Below, in pieces: positions 45,034 through 54,002 of a stretch of DNA of 64,000 bases. The DNA lies in the NCBI RefSeq assembly GCF_000285515.1, contig NZ_HE610961.1, positions 326,099 through 390,098 of the forward strand. The letters run 5' to 3'. How positions within the stretch are numbered: the first letter of the stretch is position 1; every line of letters starts with the position of its first letter. The translations under genes were made by a program, and so were the position numbers. Under the pieces are notes generated by a model. That model did not search any database, had not been told where the DNA came from, and was given only the letters and a program-made list of their open reading frames with translations. Origin of the DNA: Paenibacillus senegalensis JC66. Its GTDB lineage: Bacteria; Bacillota; Bacilli; Paenibacillales; NBRC-103111.

Positions 45034-46972
45034 ATGCTGCTGCAGGTATCCAATCTTACTAAAAGTCACGGGATCAAAACCGTATTAACCAATATATCGC
45101 TGCAAATCCAGGAACGGGAGCGCCTAGGGCTCGTCGGTGTTAACGGGGCAGGCAAATCCACTCTGCTGCAAATTATGGCAGGCGAGCTGTCTTACGACAG
45201 CGGGGATATTTTCAAGGCCAAGGAAACCCGGATAGGCTACTTACCGCAAAATGGGGGCCTGGACTCCACCTTAACTATTTGGGAAGAAATGCGGGATGTT
45301 TACAAGCCGCTGCTTGCGGTTGAGCAGGAGCTGCGCGAGCTGGAGCTGCGCATGGCGGATCCCAAGCTCATCGAAGATGCTAAGCGTTATGAGGAAACCA
45401 TGTCGCGCTATGCCAGCCGTTCCGACTGGTTTCGGGAGCGCGGAGGCTATGAAATGGAAGCCAAAATTCGCGGAGTCCTGCACGGAATGGGATTTGCGGA
45501 TTTCTCCCCGGATACCAGAATCGATACGTTAAGCGGAGGCCAAAAAAACCCGTCTCGCTCTGGCCAAGCTTTTGCTTCAGGAGCCGGATCTGCTGATGCT
45601 TGATGAGCCAACCAACCACCTTGACATTGAAACCTTGACCTGGCTGGAGAGTTATTTGCGGTCCTATCCCGGGGCGGTATTGGTCGTTTCCCATGACCGA
45701 TATTTTTTGGATGCACTGGTTCAAGGCATTTACGAGATTGAGCGTAACGCCTGCCGCCGTTATACCGGCAATTACTCCAAGTATGTGCAGACTAAACAAG
45801 CCGAATACGAAATTAATTTAAAGCATTACGAAAAGCAGCAGGAGCAAATTACGAAAATGGAGGATTTTATTCAGCGCAATTTGGCACGGGCGTCCACCAC
45901 CAAACGGGCACAGAGCCGCCGCAAAGCGTTGGAGAAGATGGAGCGTCTGGATAAGCCGCTCGGTGATTTGAAGAAAGCCTCCTTTTCTTTTGAGGTGGAC
46001 AAGCCTTCGGGCAAGGAAGTATTGGATGCAGAGCAATTGTCCGTATCCTTTGACGGCCACACCCCGTTATTTGAAAATGTAAACCTAAAGCTGACGCGCG
46101 GGGAAACGGTAGCTTTAATTGGCCCTAACGGTATAGGAAAATCCACCTTGTTGAAAGTGCTGACGGGAGAGCAGCAGGCGTTTCGGGGAAGCTATCGCTG
46201 GGGGGCCAATGTCTCCATCGGATTTTATGATCAGGAGCAGGCACAGTTAAATCCCGCTAACACTGTGCTGGAGGAAGTTTGGAGCGCTTATCCCCACCTC
46301 GAGGAAGCGCGGATCAGAACGGTGCTGGGCAACTTTTTGTTCAGCGGCGAGGATGTATTAACGAAGGTTTCCGCTCTCAGCGGCGGGGAAAGAGCGCGGG
46401 TCGCTCTGGCCAAGCTGATGCTGCTCAATGCCAATGTCCTGATCCTCGATGAGCCTACTAACCATCTGGACCTCTTCAGCAAGGAGGTGCTTGAGGCTTC
46501 CTTAATGGATTATGAGGGTACTCTGCTGTTCATTTCCCATGACCGCTACTTTCTGAACAAGATGGCTGAACGCATTGTTGAGCTTGCTCCTGACGGGGCA
46601 ACGGTTTATCTAGGTAATTACGATGATTATGTAGAGAAAAAAGCAGAGCTTTCCGAGCAGAAGGCCGCAGAGAAGCTCGAGCAGTCCCAGCCCAAATCCG
46701 GTCAGGCGGAAGCTGCGGCGCCTCCTGGCCCCAACCGTTACGAAGCGGATAAGCTCGCTAAGCGGGAAGAACGCAGCCGCCAGCGCAAGCTGGAGCAGCT
46801 GGAACAGGATATCGCCTCGCTCGAGCAGCAGATCGCCTCGCTGGAGGAAGAGCTGACTCTTCCGGAAGTGTATAACAATTACGTACTCGTTCAGGAAAAA
46901 AACGATCAGTTAGAGCAGCTTCGCTCTCGTCTGGAGCCTTTGTTTGAGGAATGGGAATCCTACATGGAGTAA
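45034..46972 (+). pseudogene. ydiF: ABC-F family ATPase (YdiF-like), one-base frameshift
   Basis: Two ABC domains lie in one protein of about 645 residues: Walker A GVNGAGKST and signature LSGGQK in the first; LDEPTNHLDIETL and then a linker; GPNGIGKST, LSGGERARVALAKL and LDEPTNHLDLF in the second; and a coiled-coil C-terminus. ABC-F proteins act on the ribosome. The frame breaks at 45542-45548, where CAAAAAAACCC has seven A; six would give GGQKTRLALAKLL. The second frame is open from 45572. It may be a homopolymer error or true inactivation. Position next to tsaD matches ydiF of B. subtilis. Confidence 0.88.
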
Positions 46973-47129
46973 ATATAAGCTTCGGCCGTAATGAATACAG
47001 ACCAAACAGAACCCATAAAATCAAACGACCCCCTATCACGCTCCTTTTTGCACCGTACGCAGCTTCCAGCGTGCGGTGCTTCTCTGTATGCGCTAATGGA
47101 TGCTAGAATCCCCGATTTTTCCCGGGCTT

Positions 47130-47370
47130 CTGCTTTCGTTTTCACCTCGTGTTGCTGTCGTCTTTTGTACTCGTGTCTCGCTTCCGTGCTTTCGTTGCTT
47201 TCGTCTTTTGTTCTCGTGTCTCGCTTCCGTGCTTCCGTGCTTTCGTGCTTTCGTCTTTTTCGCTCCGGGTTTCAGCCTGCTGCTCTCGTTTCTCATTTCG
47301 GCATTCACCCTCTGCTTTCGTTTCGGCTTTCGCCCTGCCTTTCGTGCTTTCGTTTCTCATTTCGGCTTTC
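47130..47370. repeat. pyrimidine-rich low-complexity repeat
   Basis: Words CTCGTGTCTCGCTTCCGTGC and TTTCGTGCTTTCGT recur many times in a CT-rich strand. All frames are open simply because of the composition. It lies just before the DnaA-box cluster. Confidence 0.75.
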
Positions 47371-47387
47371 CTCATCCATCCACAAGG

Positions 47388-47608
47388 TTATCCACAGGTC
47401 CGAAGTGTGATTTTATGAGAACCCCAGCAAAAAAATTAGTAATCAACAATTTTATCCACATTATCCACAGACTCTGTTGAAAAAACTATCCCCTTTCTGT
47501 GGATTCAACTAGCCTTAGAGCGCCAATGGTTTACAATATTTATTCACATTATACACTTGGTATGTGGATAACTATGTCCACAAGTTATTCCACCAACAGT
47601 TTTCCACA
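47388..47608. promoter_or_regulatory. DnaA-box cluster
   Basis: Five exact TTATNCACA boxes occur in 184 bases: TTATCCACA at 47388, 47452 and 47461 (the last two adjacent), TTATTCACA at 47540 and the reverse TGTGGATAA at 47563. Near-matches follow (TTATACACT 47549, TTTTCCACA near 47600). The flanks are AT-rich. It is in the intergenic gap between the ABC-F gene and tsaD. It fits a DnaA-titration or regulatory cluster rather than oriC. Confidence 0.88.
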
Positions 47609-47741
47609 TCTTTATACATTCTCCTTGCAGATATATTCGAGCCCTTTCGAAGATGAGCGACCGCATTTAGAGGAAGGGGTTATCGTCAACAAGAATTTGG
47701 TCTTCCGCCAAGCACGAAACTTATAAATTCAAATATGGTAA

Positions 47742-47778
47742 AAAAAAGGCGTATCCGCCTGCTACTAGACGGATACGC
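47742..47778 (-). terminator. terminator of the thiL-tsaEB-rimI-tsaD operon
   Basis: GCGTATCCG / CGGATACGC with a 12-base loop; on the minus strand CC and T7 follow. It is about 70 bases after the tsaD stop. Confidence 0.9.
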
Positions 47779-47849
47779 GATCTTCTATTAAATCCCGTAC
47801 AATTAAATTCTGTTCAAATAAATCCTGTTCAAAATCCTGCCTGTATGGG

Positions 47850-48911
47850 TTACCCGACAGACCATTCCTCCAGCGACAATAGAGCCTGGGCCTTCAGCTC
47901 CAGGGAGTCAAATTGCCCCCTCGTATATTTCAAGTAGGCCGCAGCACCTATCATAGCCGCATTATCGGTGCACAAGTCCAGCGGCGGTATCAGCAGCGGG
48001 ATTCCCTCTTCCTCACAGCGGGCTGTTAGCGCCTGGCGCAAGCCGCGGTTTGCCGCTACGCCACCAGCCAGCAGCAGCTGCTTGGCCCCGGTTTCATTCG
48101 CAGCGCGAATGGCCTTTTCGACCAGCACCTCCACCGCAGATTCCTGAAAGCCGCGGGCTACATGTGCAGCCTCCAGCGGAATTCCTTTCATCTTCGCTTG
48201 ATTTAATGCAGCCAGCACCGCCGACTTCAACCCGCTGAAGCTGAAGTCGTAAGAGCCCGGCTCCAGCCATGCCCGTGGCAATGTGATTGCCTGCTCGGCT
48301 TCTCCGGCCAGACGGTCGATATGCGGCCCTCCCGGATAAGGCAGCTGCAGCGCCCTGGCCACTTTGTCGAAGGCTTCACCTACCGCATCGTCACGGGTCT
48401 GGCCGAGAATGCGGAAGCAGCCTTCCCGCTCAACGTGAACAATCTCGGTATGGCCGCCCGACACCACAAGCGAGATGAGCGGATACTGCAGCGGCTGGAC
48501 CAGCTGATTGGCGTAAATATGTCCGGCAATATGATGGACGCCAATCAAGGGCAAATCCAAGGCCACTGCCAAAGCTTTAGCTGCTACCATGCCGACAAGC
48601 AGCGAGCCGACAAGCCCCGGGCCATGAGTGACGGCAATCGCTGACAGCTCGTCCGGACGAACGTTCGCTTCCGCCAGCGCCTCTTCGATCATTCGGGTCA
48701 TCGTCTCCACATGCTTGCGGGAAGCCACCTCAGGCACCACTCCTCCGAATCGGCGGTGAGTTTCCATTTGGCTGGAGACGATATTCGAGCGAATAATGGT
48801 ACCCTGCTCCACAACGGCAGCCGACGTTTCATCACAGCTTGTTTCGATCGCTAACAAATAGCAGGGTTTGGCAGCTGTATTCGTTTGTTCTATCGTTCGG
48901 TTTGCGCTCAT
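47850..48911 (-). CDS. tsaD: tRNA N6-threonylcarbamoyladenosine transferase TsaD
   Basis: A Kae1/Gcp protein: LAIETSCDETSAAVV at the start, the metal site HxxxH in GVHHIAGHIYAN, VVSGGHTEIV and a late LLAGGVAANRGLR and CTDNAAMIG. It transfers threonylcarbamoyl to A37 of ANN-decoding tRNAs with TsaB and TsaE. The start is ATG 48911 (MSANRT), overlapping the rimI stop by four bases; the longer frame to 49022 reads the rimI tail out of frame. Length 353. Confidence 0.97.
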   Translation of the reverse strand: MSANRTIEQTNTAAKPCYLLAIETSCDETSAAVVEQGTIIRSNIVSSQMETHRRFGGVVPEVASRKHVETMTRMIEEALAEANVRPDELSAIAVTHGPGLVGSLLVGMVAAKALAVALDLPLIGVHHIAGHIYANQLVQPLQYPLISLVVSGGHTEIVHVEREGCFRILGQTRDDAVGEAFDKVARALQLPYPGGPHIDRLAGEAEQAITLPRAWLEPGSYDFSFSGLKSAVLAALNQAKMKGIPLEAAHVARGFQESAVEVLVEKAIRAANETGAKQLLLAGGVAANRGLRQALTARCEEEGIPLLIPPLDLCTDNAAMIGAAAYLKYTRGQFDSLELKAQALLSLEEWSVG

Positions 48912-49480
48912 TCTTGCTTCCCTGCTCCTTCCTGATGCTGAACTTGCCGGCCCGGCTGCTGAGCATTCCCTTTCTCTTGAGCAGGCTTGACGGGCGATGC
49001 CGCACGCGGCAGATCTGCCCACATAATAATAGCATCCTCATTATTATCCGTATAATAGGCCTTGCGAACTCCGCTCGATGCAAAGCCCAGCTTACGATAT
49101 AAACGTTTGGCGACCTCGTTCGATTCTCTTACTTCCAAAGTCATTTTGTCCGCCCCCATGAAGGCGGCTGTCCGCTTCAGCTCGCGCACTAGCCGCTCTC
49201 CGAGCTTCATTCCGCGATAGCGGAGGGCCACCGCAATATTGGTCACATGGGCTTCATTCATAATGAGCCACATTCCACCGTACGCGATAATCTCGCCGTC
49301 CAGCTCCATAACCATGTAATGGGCAAAATGGTTGTTCACCAGCTCATTATAAAATGCCGCCGAAGTCCAAGGGGTGGGGAAAGCCTCCTCTTCAATTTCG
49401 CAGATCCGCCCAATATCCTCCACCTTCATCAAGCGAAAATTCAAACGGTCGCCAATATCAGTTTGCCGGCCTGGTTCCAT
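48908..49480 (-). CDS. rimI: ribosomal-protein S18 alanine N-acetyltransferase RimI-like
   Basis: A GNAT fold: LNFRLMKVEDIGRICEIEE, FPTPWTSAAFYNELV, the acetyl-CoA loop ALRYRGMKLGERLV and EVRESNEVAKRLYRKLGF. The 190-residue product has an unusually long Gln/Gly-rich tail after MWADLP. Start ATG 49480 follows AAGGGGGG. It overlaps tsaB by 23 bases and tsaD by 4. Confidence 0.93.
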   Translation of the reverse strand: MEPGRQTDIGDRLNFRLMKVEDIGRICEIEEEAFPTPWTSAAFYNELVNNHFAHYMVMELDGEIIAYGGMWLIMNEAHVTNIAVALRYRGMKLGERLVRELKRTAAFMGADKMTLEVRESNEVAKRLYRKLGFASSGVRKAYYTDNNEDAIIMWADLPRAASPVKPAQEKGNAQQPGRQVQHQEGAGKQE

Positions 49481-50384
49481 GATCCTGGCCCCCCTTGTTC
49501 TTCGCCAGCAGCTTCGCTTCGGCTTCCGCCAGCTGGGTATAATTGGGCAGCAGCCCATGAACCTCATCGGGCTTTCCTCCTGACGCAAGCCGCTGTATGG
49601 CAAGTCGTCCTATTTCTCCGGAAGACAAATCATGGCTCAAGGTATGCACCTGAATCTGGTTAAGGCCTTCACAGGCCCTTGCGAACGCCTCGATCTGCGC
49701 TTGGAAAGATTCCACTTCACCAACAAACCAAATTTCCTGCGGCACTTCATTATCGATGCCACGATCAGCTGCAGCGCCTGTTTCACCGCTCAGAATACGG
49801 TCTTTCAGCTTTTCCAGCCAGCTTGCCATCAGCAGAATGGCATCCTCCTCCAGACGGCTCCATTCTCCCCGGGCCGAAGCAAACAGCGCTGTGTAGGCCT
49901 GGCCTCTTCTGCCGTCCATAAGCGGGACATACCAGTTAACAGCAGTTTTCCCATGGATAGCAGTCTTCCTATGACCGTCACGGCCTTCTTCCGCCCGTTT
50001 GCTCTCGGGGTGAACCCGCAGCGATCCGCCCAAAGCCATCGCTTCCAGACTGGAGACGCCAATTACTGAACAACCTAGAGCCCACGCCATCGTTTTAGCA
50101 GCAGTAACGGCTATTCTCACACCAGTGTAAGAACCCGGTCCGACGCCAACGGCGATCCCTGACAAGTCCCGCGGCTTCATCCCGTTTTGCTCAAGCAGTT
50201 GTTTCACCATCGGCAGCAAATAAATAGAGTGATTTCTCTCTGCTCGGGAACTGCTTAGAGCGAGCTGTTCCTCCCCTCTCATGAGAGCTACAGTCATAGA
50301 CGAAGTCGCTGTATCCATTGCAAGCCATATCTGTCCGTCAACCGCCGCATGATTGGGACGGAACGTCTTTTCTTCCTTGATCAT
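49458..50384 (-). CDS. tsaB: tRNA threonylcarbamoyladenosine biosynthesis protein TsaB
   Basis: An inactive-type ASKHA protein partner of TsaD. Signature segments: LAMDTATSSMTVALM, ERNHSIYLLPMVKQLL and IAVGVGPGSYTGVRIAVTAAK. At 308 residues it is longer than usual (about 230-240) because of extra hydrophilic segments near residues 125-145 (HPESKRAEEGRDGHRKTAIH) and in the C-terminal half. The ATG at 50384 overlaps the tsaE stop by 4 bases. Confidence 0.93.
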   Translation of the reverse strand: MIKEEKTFRPNHAAVDGQIWLAMDTATSSMTVALMRGEEQLALSSSRAERNHSIYLLPMVKQLLEQNGMKPRDLSGIAVGVGPGSYTGVRIAVTAAKTMAWALGCSVIGVSSLEAMALGGSLRVHPESKRAEEGRDGHRKTAIHGKTAVNWYVPLMDGRRGQAYTALFASARGEWSRLEEDAILLMASWLEKLKDRILSGETGAAADRGIDNEVPQEIWFVGEVESFQAQIEAFARACEGLNQIQVHTLSHDLSSGEIGRLAIQRLASGGKPDEVHGLLPNYTQLAEAEAKLLAKNKGGQDHGTRPAN

Positions 50385-50860
50385 AACAAAACCCCGTTTT
50401 CTTTAAGCGTAGAACACCACTGCTCATAGTCTTTACCATGCGGCATAACGGTCAGCTTCCGCTCATCCAGCCCCAAAGTTTCTATATAAATAGATAAGTG
50501 CTCCGCCGGAAGCAGCTCGATTATGCGGCTGGCCCATTCAACAACCGTTATTCCCTCACCGAAAAAATAATCATCCAGCCCAAGCTCATCAGCCTCGGCT
50601 TCCGAAATCCGATAAACATCCATATGATAAAAAGGCAGACGCCCCTCATACTCTTTAATAATAGTAAAAGTAGGGCTGTTTACAACATCTTTAACTCCTA
50701 ACGCCCGGGCAAATGCCTGGGAGAAGGTAGTTTTTCCTGCCCCCAGGTCACCATCCAACGCTATTACCGCCCCAGGCTTCATGATTTCTGCCAGCGCTTC
50801 TGCCAGGCGAGCCGTATCGCTCTCCCCCGTCGAGTCATAATGAAAAGCCGTCTCATGCAT
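50381..50860 (-). CDS. tsaE: tRNA threonylcarbamoyladenosine biosynthesis ATPase TsaE
   Basis: A small P-loop ATPase of 159 residues: Walker A LDGDLGAGKTTFSQ near residue 38, then VNSPTFTIIKEYEG and the YHMDVYRI and VVEWASRI segments. It drives turnover of the TsaBD complex. Start ATG 50860 overlaps thiL by 8 bases and follows GGGGAGA. Confidence 0.95.
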   Translation of the reverse strand: MHETAFHYDSTGESDTARLAEALAEIMKPGAVIALDGDLGAGKTTFSQAFARALGVKDVVNSPTFTIIKEYEGRLPFYHMDVYRISEAEADELGLDDYFFGEGITVVEWASRIIELLPAEHLSIYIETLGLDERKLTVMPHGKDYEQWCSTLKENGVLL

Positions 50861-51905
50861 GCTCAGTCTCCCCAGCCTTCTCCTGAAAATGATTATATCC
50901 GCCCTTCGCAATCGGATTCAGCTGCTGATCCTTGTCCAGCAGCTTCACTCCTGCCCATTCATCCGTAACTGCACCAATACGGTATAAGGGCAGGCCCTGC
51001 TCACGGAAGCTTTGCTCCACTCTGCTGAACTCATCAGCAGGTATGCAGGTAAGCAGCTCGTAATCCTCGCCACCGTACAACACCCATTGCAGCGGATCCA
51101 TTCCGGTCCTCTCTGCATAAGCCTGCAAATTGGCCGTTAACGGCAGGCGTGTTTCCTCGATTATTATACCGCACCCCGAAGCTTCAGCGATCTCCCACGA
51201 CTCACTGGCCAATCCGTCGCTAACATCATTGCACGCCGCCCGGCTGGCTGATCTCAACAGCAGGCGACCTGCCTGCACCCGAGGCTGCGGGCGCTGATGG
51301 GCCGCCACCAGCTCGCGATACGCTTCCTCCAGCTCCAGGAGAAGCTTGTCTGCATCAATCCGCCGCTCGAGCAAGTAATGAAGCCCGGCCGCCGATCGTC
51401 CCAACGGACCCGTTACCGCTACTATATCGCCAGCCTTTGCTGCAGAACGCAGCAAAACAGAATCCGCTTCCACTTCGCCAACAATTGTTACCGATATAAC
51501 AACTCCCCCCAGAGTCGAGGAGACATCTCCCCCGGCAACGCTCACTCCATACTGCTCCGCACACTCGTATAGACCGTCATACAGCCGATCCAGCCATTGC
51601 TGCTGAACCTTATCCGAAACAGTCAGCGCCACAAGAGCATAGCGGGGAACTGCTCCCATGGCCGCCATATCGCTTATGTTAGAGGCAAGGGCTTTGTAGC
51701 CGACATCCTCCGGCTTCATCGTAATCGGTTTGAAATGGATCTCTTCCGTCATCGTGTCACAAGCCAAAACCATTTGAAAGCCGGGCGTCAAGGGCGCCAC
51801 AGCGGCATCGTCCCCTATCCCAACCGTTAACGGCGGGCTATTCGGCTTGGTTTCTCTGCCTCCTTTGGCAGTAAGCCGCCGGATCAAAGCAAATTCTTCT
51901 ATCAT
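50853..51905 (-). CDS. thiL: thiamine-monophosphate kinase
   Basis: It phosphorylates TMP to TPP. The family segments are EFALIRRLT, VGIGDDAAVAPL, CDTMTEEIHF, GYKALASNISDMAAMGAVPRYA (split in reading), VTGPLGRSAAGLHYL, NDVSDGLASE and YGGEDYELL. Start ATG 51905 is chosen over a GTG five codons upstream that lies in the ribosome-site area. Length 350. It is first in the thiL-tsaE-tsaB-rimI-tsaD operon, the same order as in B. subtilis. Confidence 0.96.
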   Translation of the reverse strand: MIEEFALIRRLTAKGGRETKPNSPPLTVGIGDDAAVAPLTPGFQMVLACDTMTEEIHFKPITMKPEDVGYKALASNISDMAAMGAVPRYALVALTVSDKVQQQWLDRLYDGLYECAEQYGVSVAGGDVSSTLGGVVISVTIVGEVEADSVLLRSAAKAGDIVAVTGPLGRSAAGLHYLLERRIDADKLLLELEEAYRELVAAHQRPQPRVQAGRLLLRSASRAACNDVSDGLASESWEIAEASGCGIIIEETRLPLTANLQAYAERTGMDPLQWVLYGGEDYELLTCIPADEFSRVEQSFREQGLPLYRIGAVTDEWAGVKLLDKDQQLNPIAKGGYNHFQEKAGETEHA

Positions 51906-52080
51906 CCGTACACATCCCACCTTGTATAAGGTAAAGTAATGACCATATTATAGCCCTCCCCTCCTGCTCCCGCAAGGGTCGAAGGCGAACAGGTCCCAAG
52001 AGCCTCGCCCGCTAATCCAGGCGATCCATCTCGTTAGAATTCCTCACGAAGGGCCTCCCCGGCCTTCCCTGGACAATAAA

Positions 52081-52115
52081 AACGGCCAGACCTTGTTACT
52101 ACAAGTCTGGCCGCC
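52081..52115 (-). terminator. terminator of the small Cys-motif gene
   Basis: CGGCCAGAC / GTCTGGCCG stem with inner ACTTG-type loop; on the minus strand T5 follows. It separates the small gene from the thiL promoter region. Confidence 0.85.
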
Positions 52116-52194
52116 CATTCCCTTATCCATCCTTTTTTCAAAAAAATATTATACAAGTCCCTCAAGCAGGGTTTGCCGTATTGAATGGACGATT

Positions 52195-52410
52195 TCAAGC
52201 TTGTCCGGTACGCTCATTAGCTGCCAAGGTTTCCTGATTGTTCATGGTGTCTGTGGTCGTTTCTTCAATGAGTCCATTGTGGTTAGTAACCTGGCCTCCA
52301 CCCAACCCTTCGTTCACCATACGATCGATATCCATAAAATAGTCGGAGCGCCCCTCGTGGTCACAATCCGGGCAGTACTCGGTTTCTTTGCCTTTTTCGC
52401 GATTTTCCAT
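52195..52410 (-). CDS. small hypothetical protein with CPDC motif
   Basis: A 71-residue hydrophilic protein: MENREKGKETEYCPDCDHEG, then DYFMDIDRMVNEGLGGG and an acidic Thr/Asn-rich tail. The CPDC pair plus a nearby His could bind zinc weakly or be redox-active. The ATG at 52410 follows GGGAGA, and a terminator lies about 80 bases after the stop. This supports a real transcription unit. No family name was recognised. Confidence 0.65.
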   Translation of the reverse strand: MENREKGKETEYCPDCDHEGRSDYFMDIDRMVNEGLGGGQVTNHNGLIEETTTDTMNNQETLAANERTGQA

Positions 52411-52497
52411 CCTGGCAGGTCTCCCTTCTTCTCCAATTTTCTGGCCAAAAAGCTGGCAAGAGTCTTTTTAGCCTTTTCCGGCATCATTCGTTGTTAG

Positions 52498-52977
52498 GTC
52501 TTTACCTGGAACTACCTTGATGATAATTATCATGTAATACCTTTATTCTTTATTAGTATTCTCTATCCCATTGCTCCCATACAACCGCTTATTTCCTCTG
52601 TTCCTAGGCAGCCCTCCGCAATCAATGTATCCGCGGCATCTGGCGTGCCCTGTGAGCCCGCGTATCTCTTCTGCCTTGTTGGATCCGCGTGTATGTCTCT
52701 TCTGTCCTGTAGAATCCGCATGTATCTCTTCTGTCCTGTAGAATCCGCATGTGTATCTCCTGCCTGTAGGCATCCGCGTCGTGCATTGGTCAGCGTCCCG
52801 CGTCGAGGCTTGTATCAGCCTCAGCCTTTTTTACAGTCCCCTAAACATAATCTTCTTCATGCAACACATACTAACTTACAAACCGCCTAAGCACTTTTTT
52901 AAATTAATCGCCCAAGGGTTGGAGCTACCTGAAAATGGAAACACTATTACTATTCCAAGCAAAGGAGTCGGCAGACT
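52498..52977. other. gap upstream of ku
   Basis: No supported gene in these 480 bases. The main content is a tandem repeat (52655-52775). Confidence 0.5.
52655..52775. repeat. tandem repeat of 29-31 bp, about four units
   Basis: Units resemble CGCATGTATCTCTTCTGTCC followed by TGTAGAATC. Two central units are almost identical; the outer two are diverged. Confidence 0.75.
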
Positions 52978-53817
52978 ATGCATACACTTTGGAAAGGGGC
53001 CATCAGCTTTGGTCTTGTTCATGTACCGGTGAAAATGTTTGCGGCCACAGAGGATAAAGATATCAGTATGCGATACATTCATAAGGAATGTGCTACTCCC
53101 TTGTCCTATGTCCGCAAGTGTAAAACGTGTGACCGCGAGGTGGAGTGGGAAGAAATCTCCAAAGGTTACGAGTATGAGCCTGGCCATTTTGTATTGTTTG
53201 AAAAGGAAGAGCTGGAGAACCTGTCCACGGGTGCCAATAAAGAGATCAAAATTATGGATTTCGTCAACTTGACCGATATCGACCCGATTTATTTTCAAAA
53301 AACTTATTATCTTTCTCCCGGGGACACCGGATCAAACGCCTATAACTTACTTCTGGAATCATTGAAGCAAACCGGGAAAATAGGGATAGCTACAATTTCT
53401 ATACGATCAAAAAGCAGTTTGGCCGCTATCCGCATCGTGGATCAATGTTTGGCGCTGGAAACGATTTTTTATCCCGATGAAATTCGTCCTGTGCAGCAGG
53501 TTCCTAATTTGCCGGAAAATGCCACGGTCAATGACAAGGAGCTGGACATGGCCAAGCTGTTAATTGAGCAGCTTTCCGGACCTTTCGAGCCAGAAAAATA
53601 CACCGATCCGTATCGCGAAGGCCTGTTGGATGCAATTCAGCAGAAAATTGCCGGCAAAGAAGTTAAAGCTGCGCCTGAACGTCAAGAAACGAATGTCATT
53701 GACTTAATGTCAGCACTGCAAGCGAGTCTGGATGCAGTTCAGACCGATCCTGGTACTAAGCCGAAAGCTAAGAAAAAGTCAGCAAAAAAGGGCACCAAGA
53801 AAGAAACTGTTTCTTAA
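52978..53817 (+). CDS. ku: non-homologous end-joining protein Ku
   Basis: Bacterial Ku of 279 residues: MHTLWKGAISFGLVHVPVKM at the start, SMRYIHKECATPL, the two CxxC-like Cys in VRKCKTCDREVEW, then YFQKTYYLSP and the core FYPDEIRP. A Lys-rich tail (KKKSAKKGTKKE) aids DNA binding. Start ATG 52978 follows AAAGGAG. The dimer rings DNA ends and recruits the LigD activities encoded downstream. Confidence 0.97.
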   Translation: MHTLWKGAISFGLVHVPVKMFAATEDKDISMRYIHKECATPLSYVRKCKTCDREVEWEEISKGYEYEPGHFVLFEKEELENLSTGANKEIKIMDFVNLTDIDPIYFQKTYYLSPGDTGSNAYNLLLESLKQTGKIGIATISIRSKSSLAAIRIVDQCLALETIFYPDEIRPVQQVPNLPENATVNDKELDMAKLLIEQLSGPFEPEKYTDPYREGLLDAIQQKIAGKEVKAAPERQETNVIDLMSALQASLDAVQTDPGTKPKAKKKSAKKGTKKETVS

Positions 53818-54002
53818 CCTGTGCAAGTAGCAGCTAACTGTGGAGTGCGCAAGTTGTTGACAGTACATGTTACTGGCAAACCCGTCTATGGATAGCAGGA
53901 AGCCGGCTGGCAGCAGCTAACGCAAGAGGTCGCAAAGGATAAGGATTAGTTTTAAATTAAAAAAACAGCGGATAAAGTGCGGGTTAAAGGAGGCTTTTTG
54001 CC

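Noticed and set aside
47100-47480. Several overlapping open frames after the ABC-F gene
   Set aside because: They come from pyrimidine-rich low-complexity DNA that lacks stop codons; translations are Ser/Phe/Arg-rich repeats.
47388-47608. Chromosomal origin of replication
   Set aside because: DnaA boxes are dense but dnaA, dnaN and rpmH are not nearby, and the surrounding genes are those of the thiL-groEL neighbourhood; a DnaA-binding cluster fits better.
52093-52497. 134-codon plus-strand frame
   Set aside because: It lies opposite the small Cys-motif gene and begins inside its terminator; no ribosome site.
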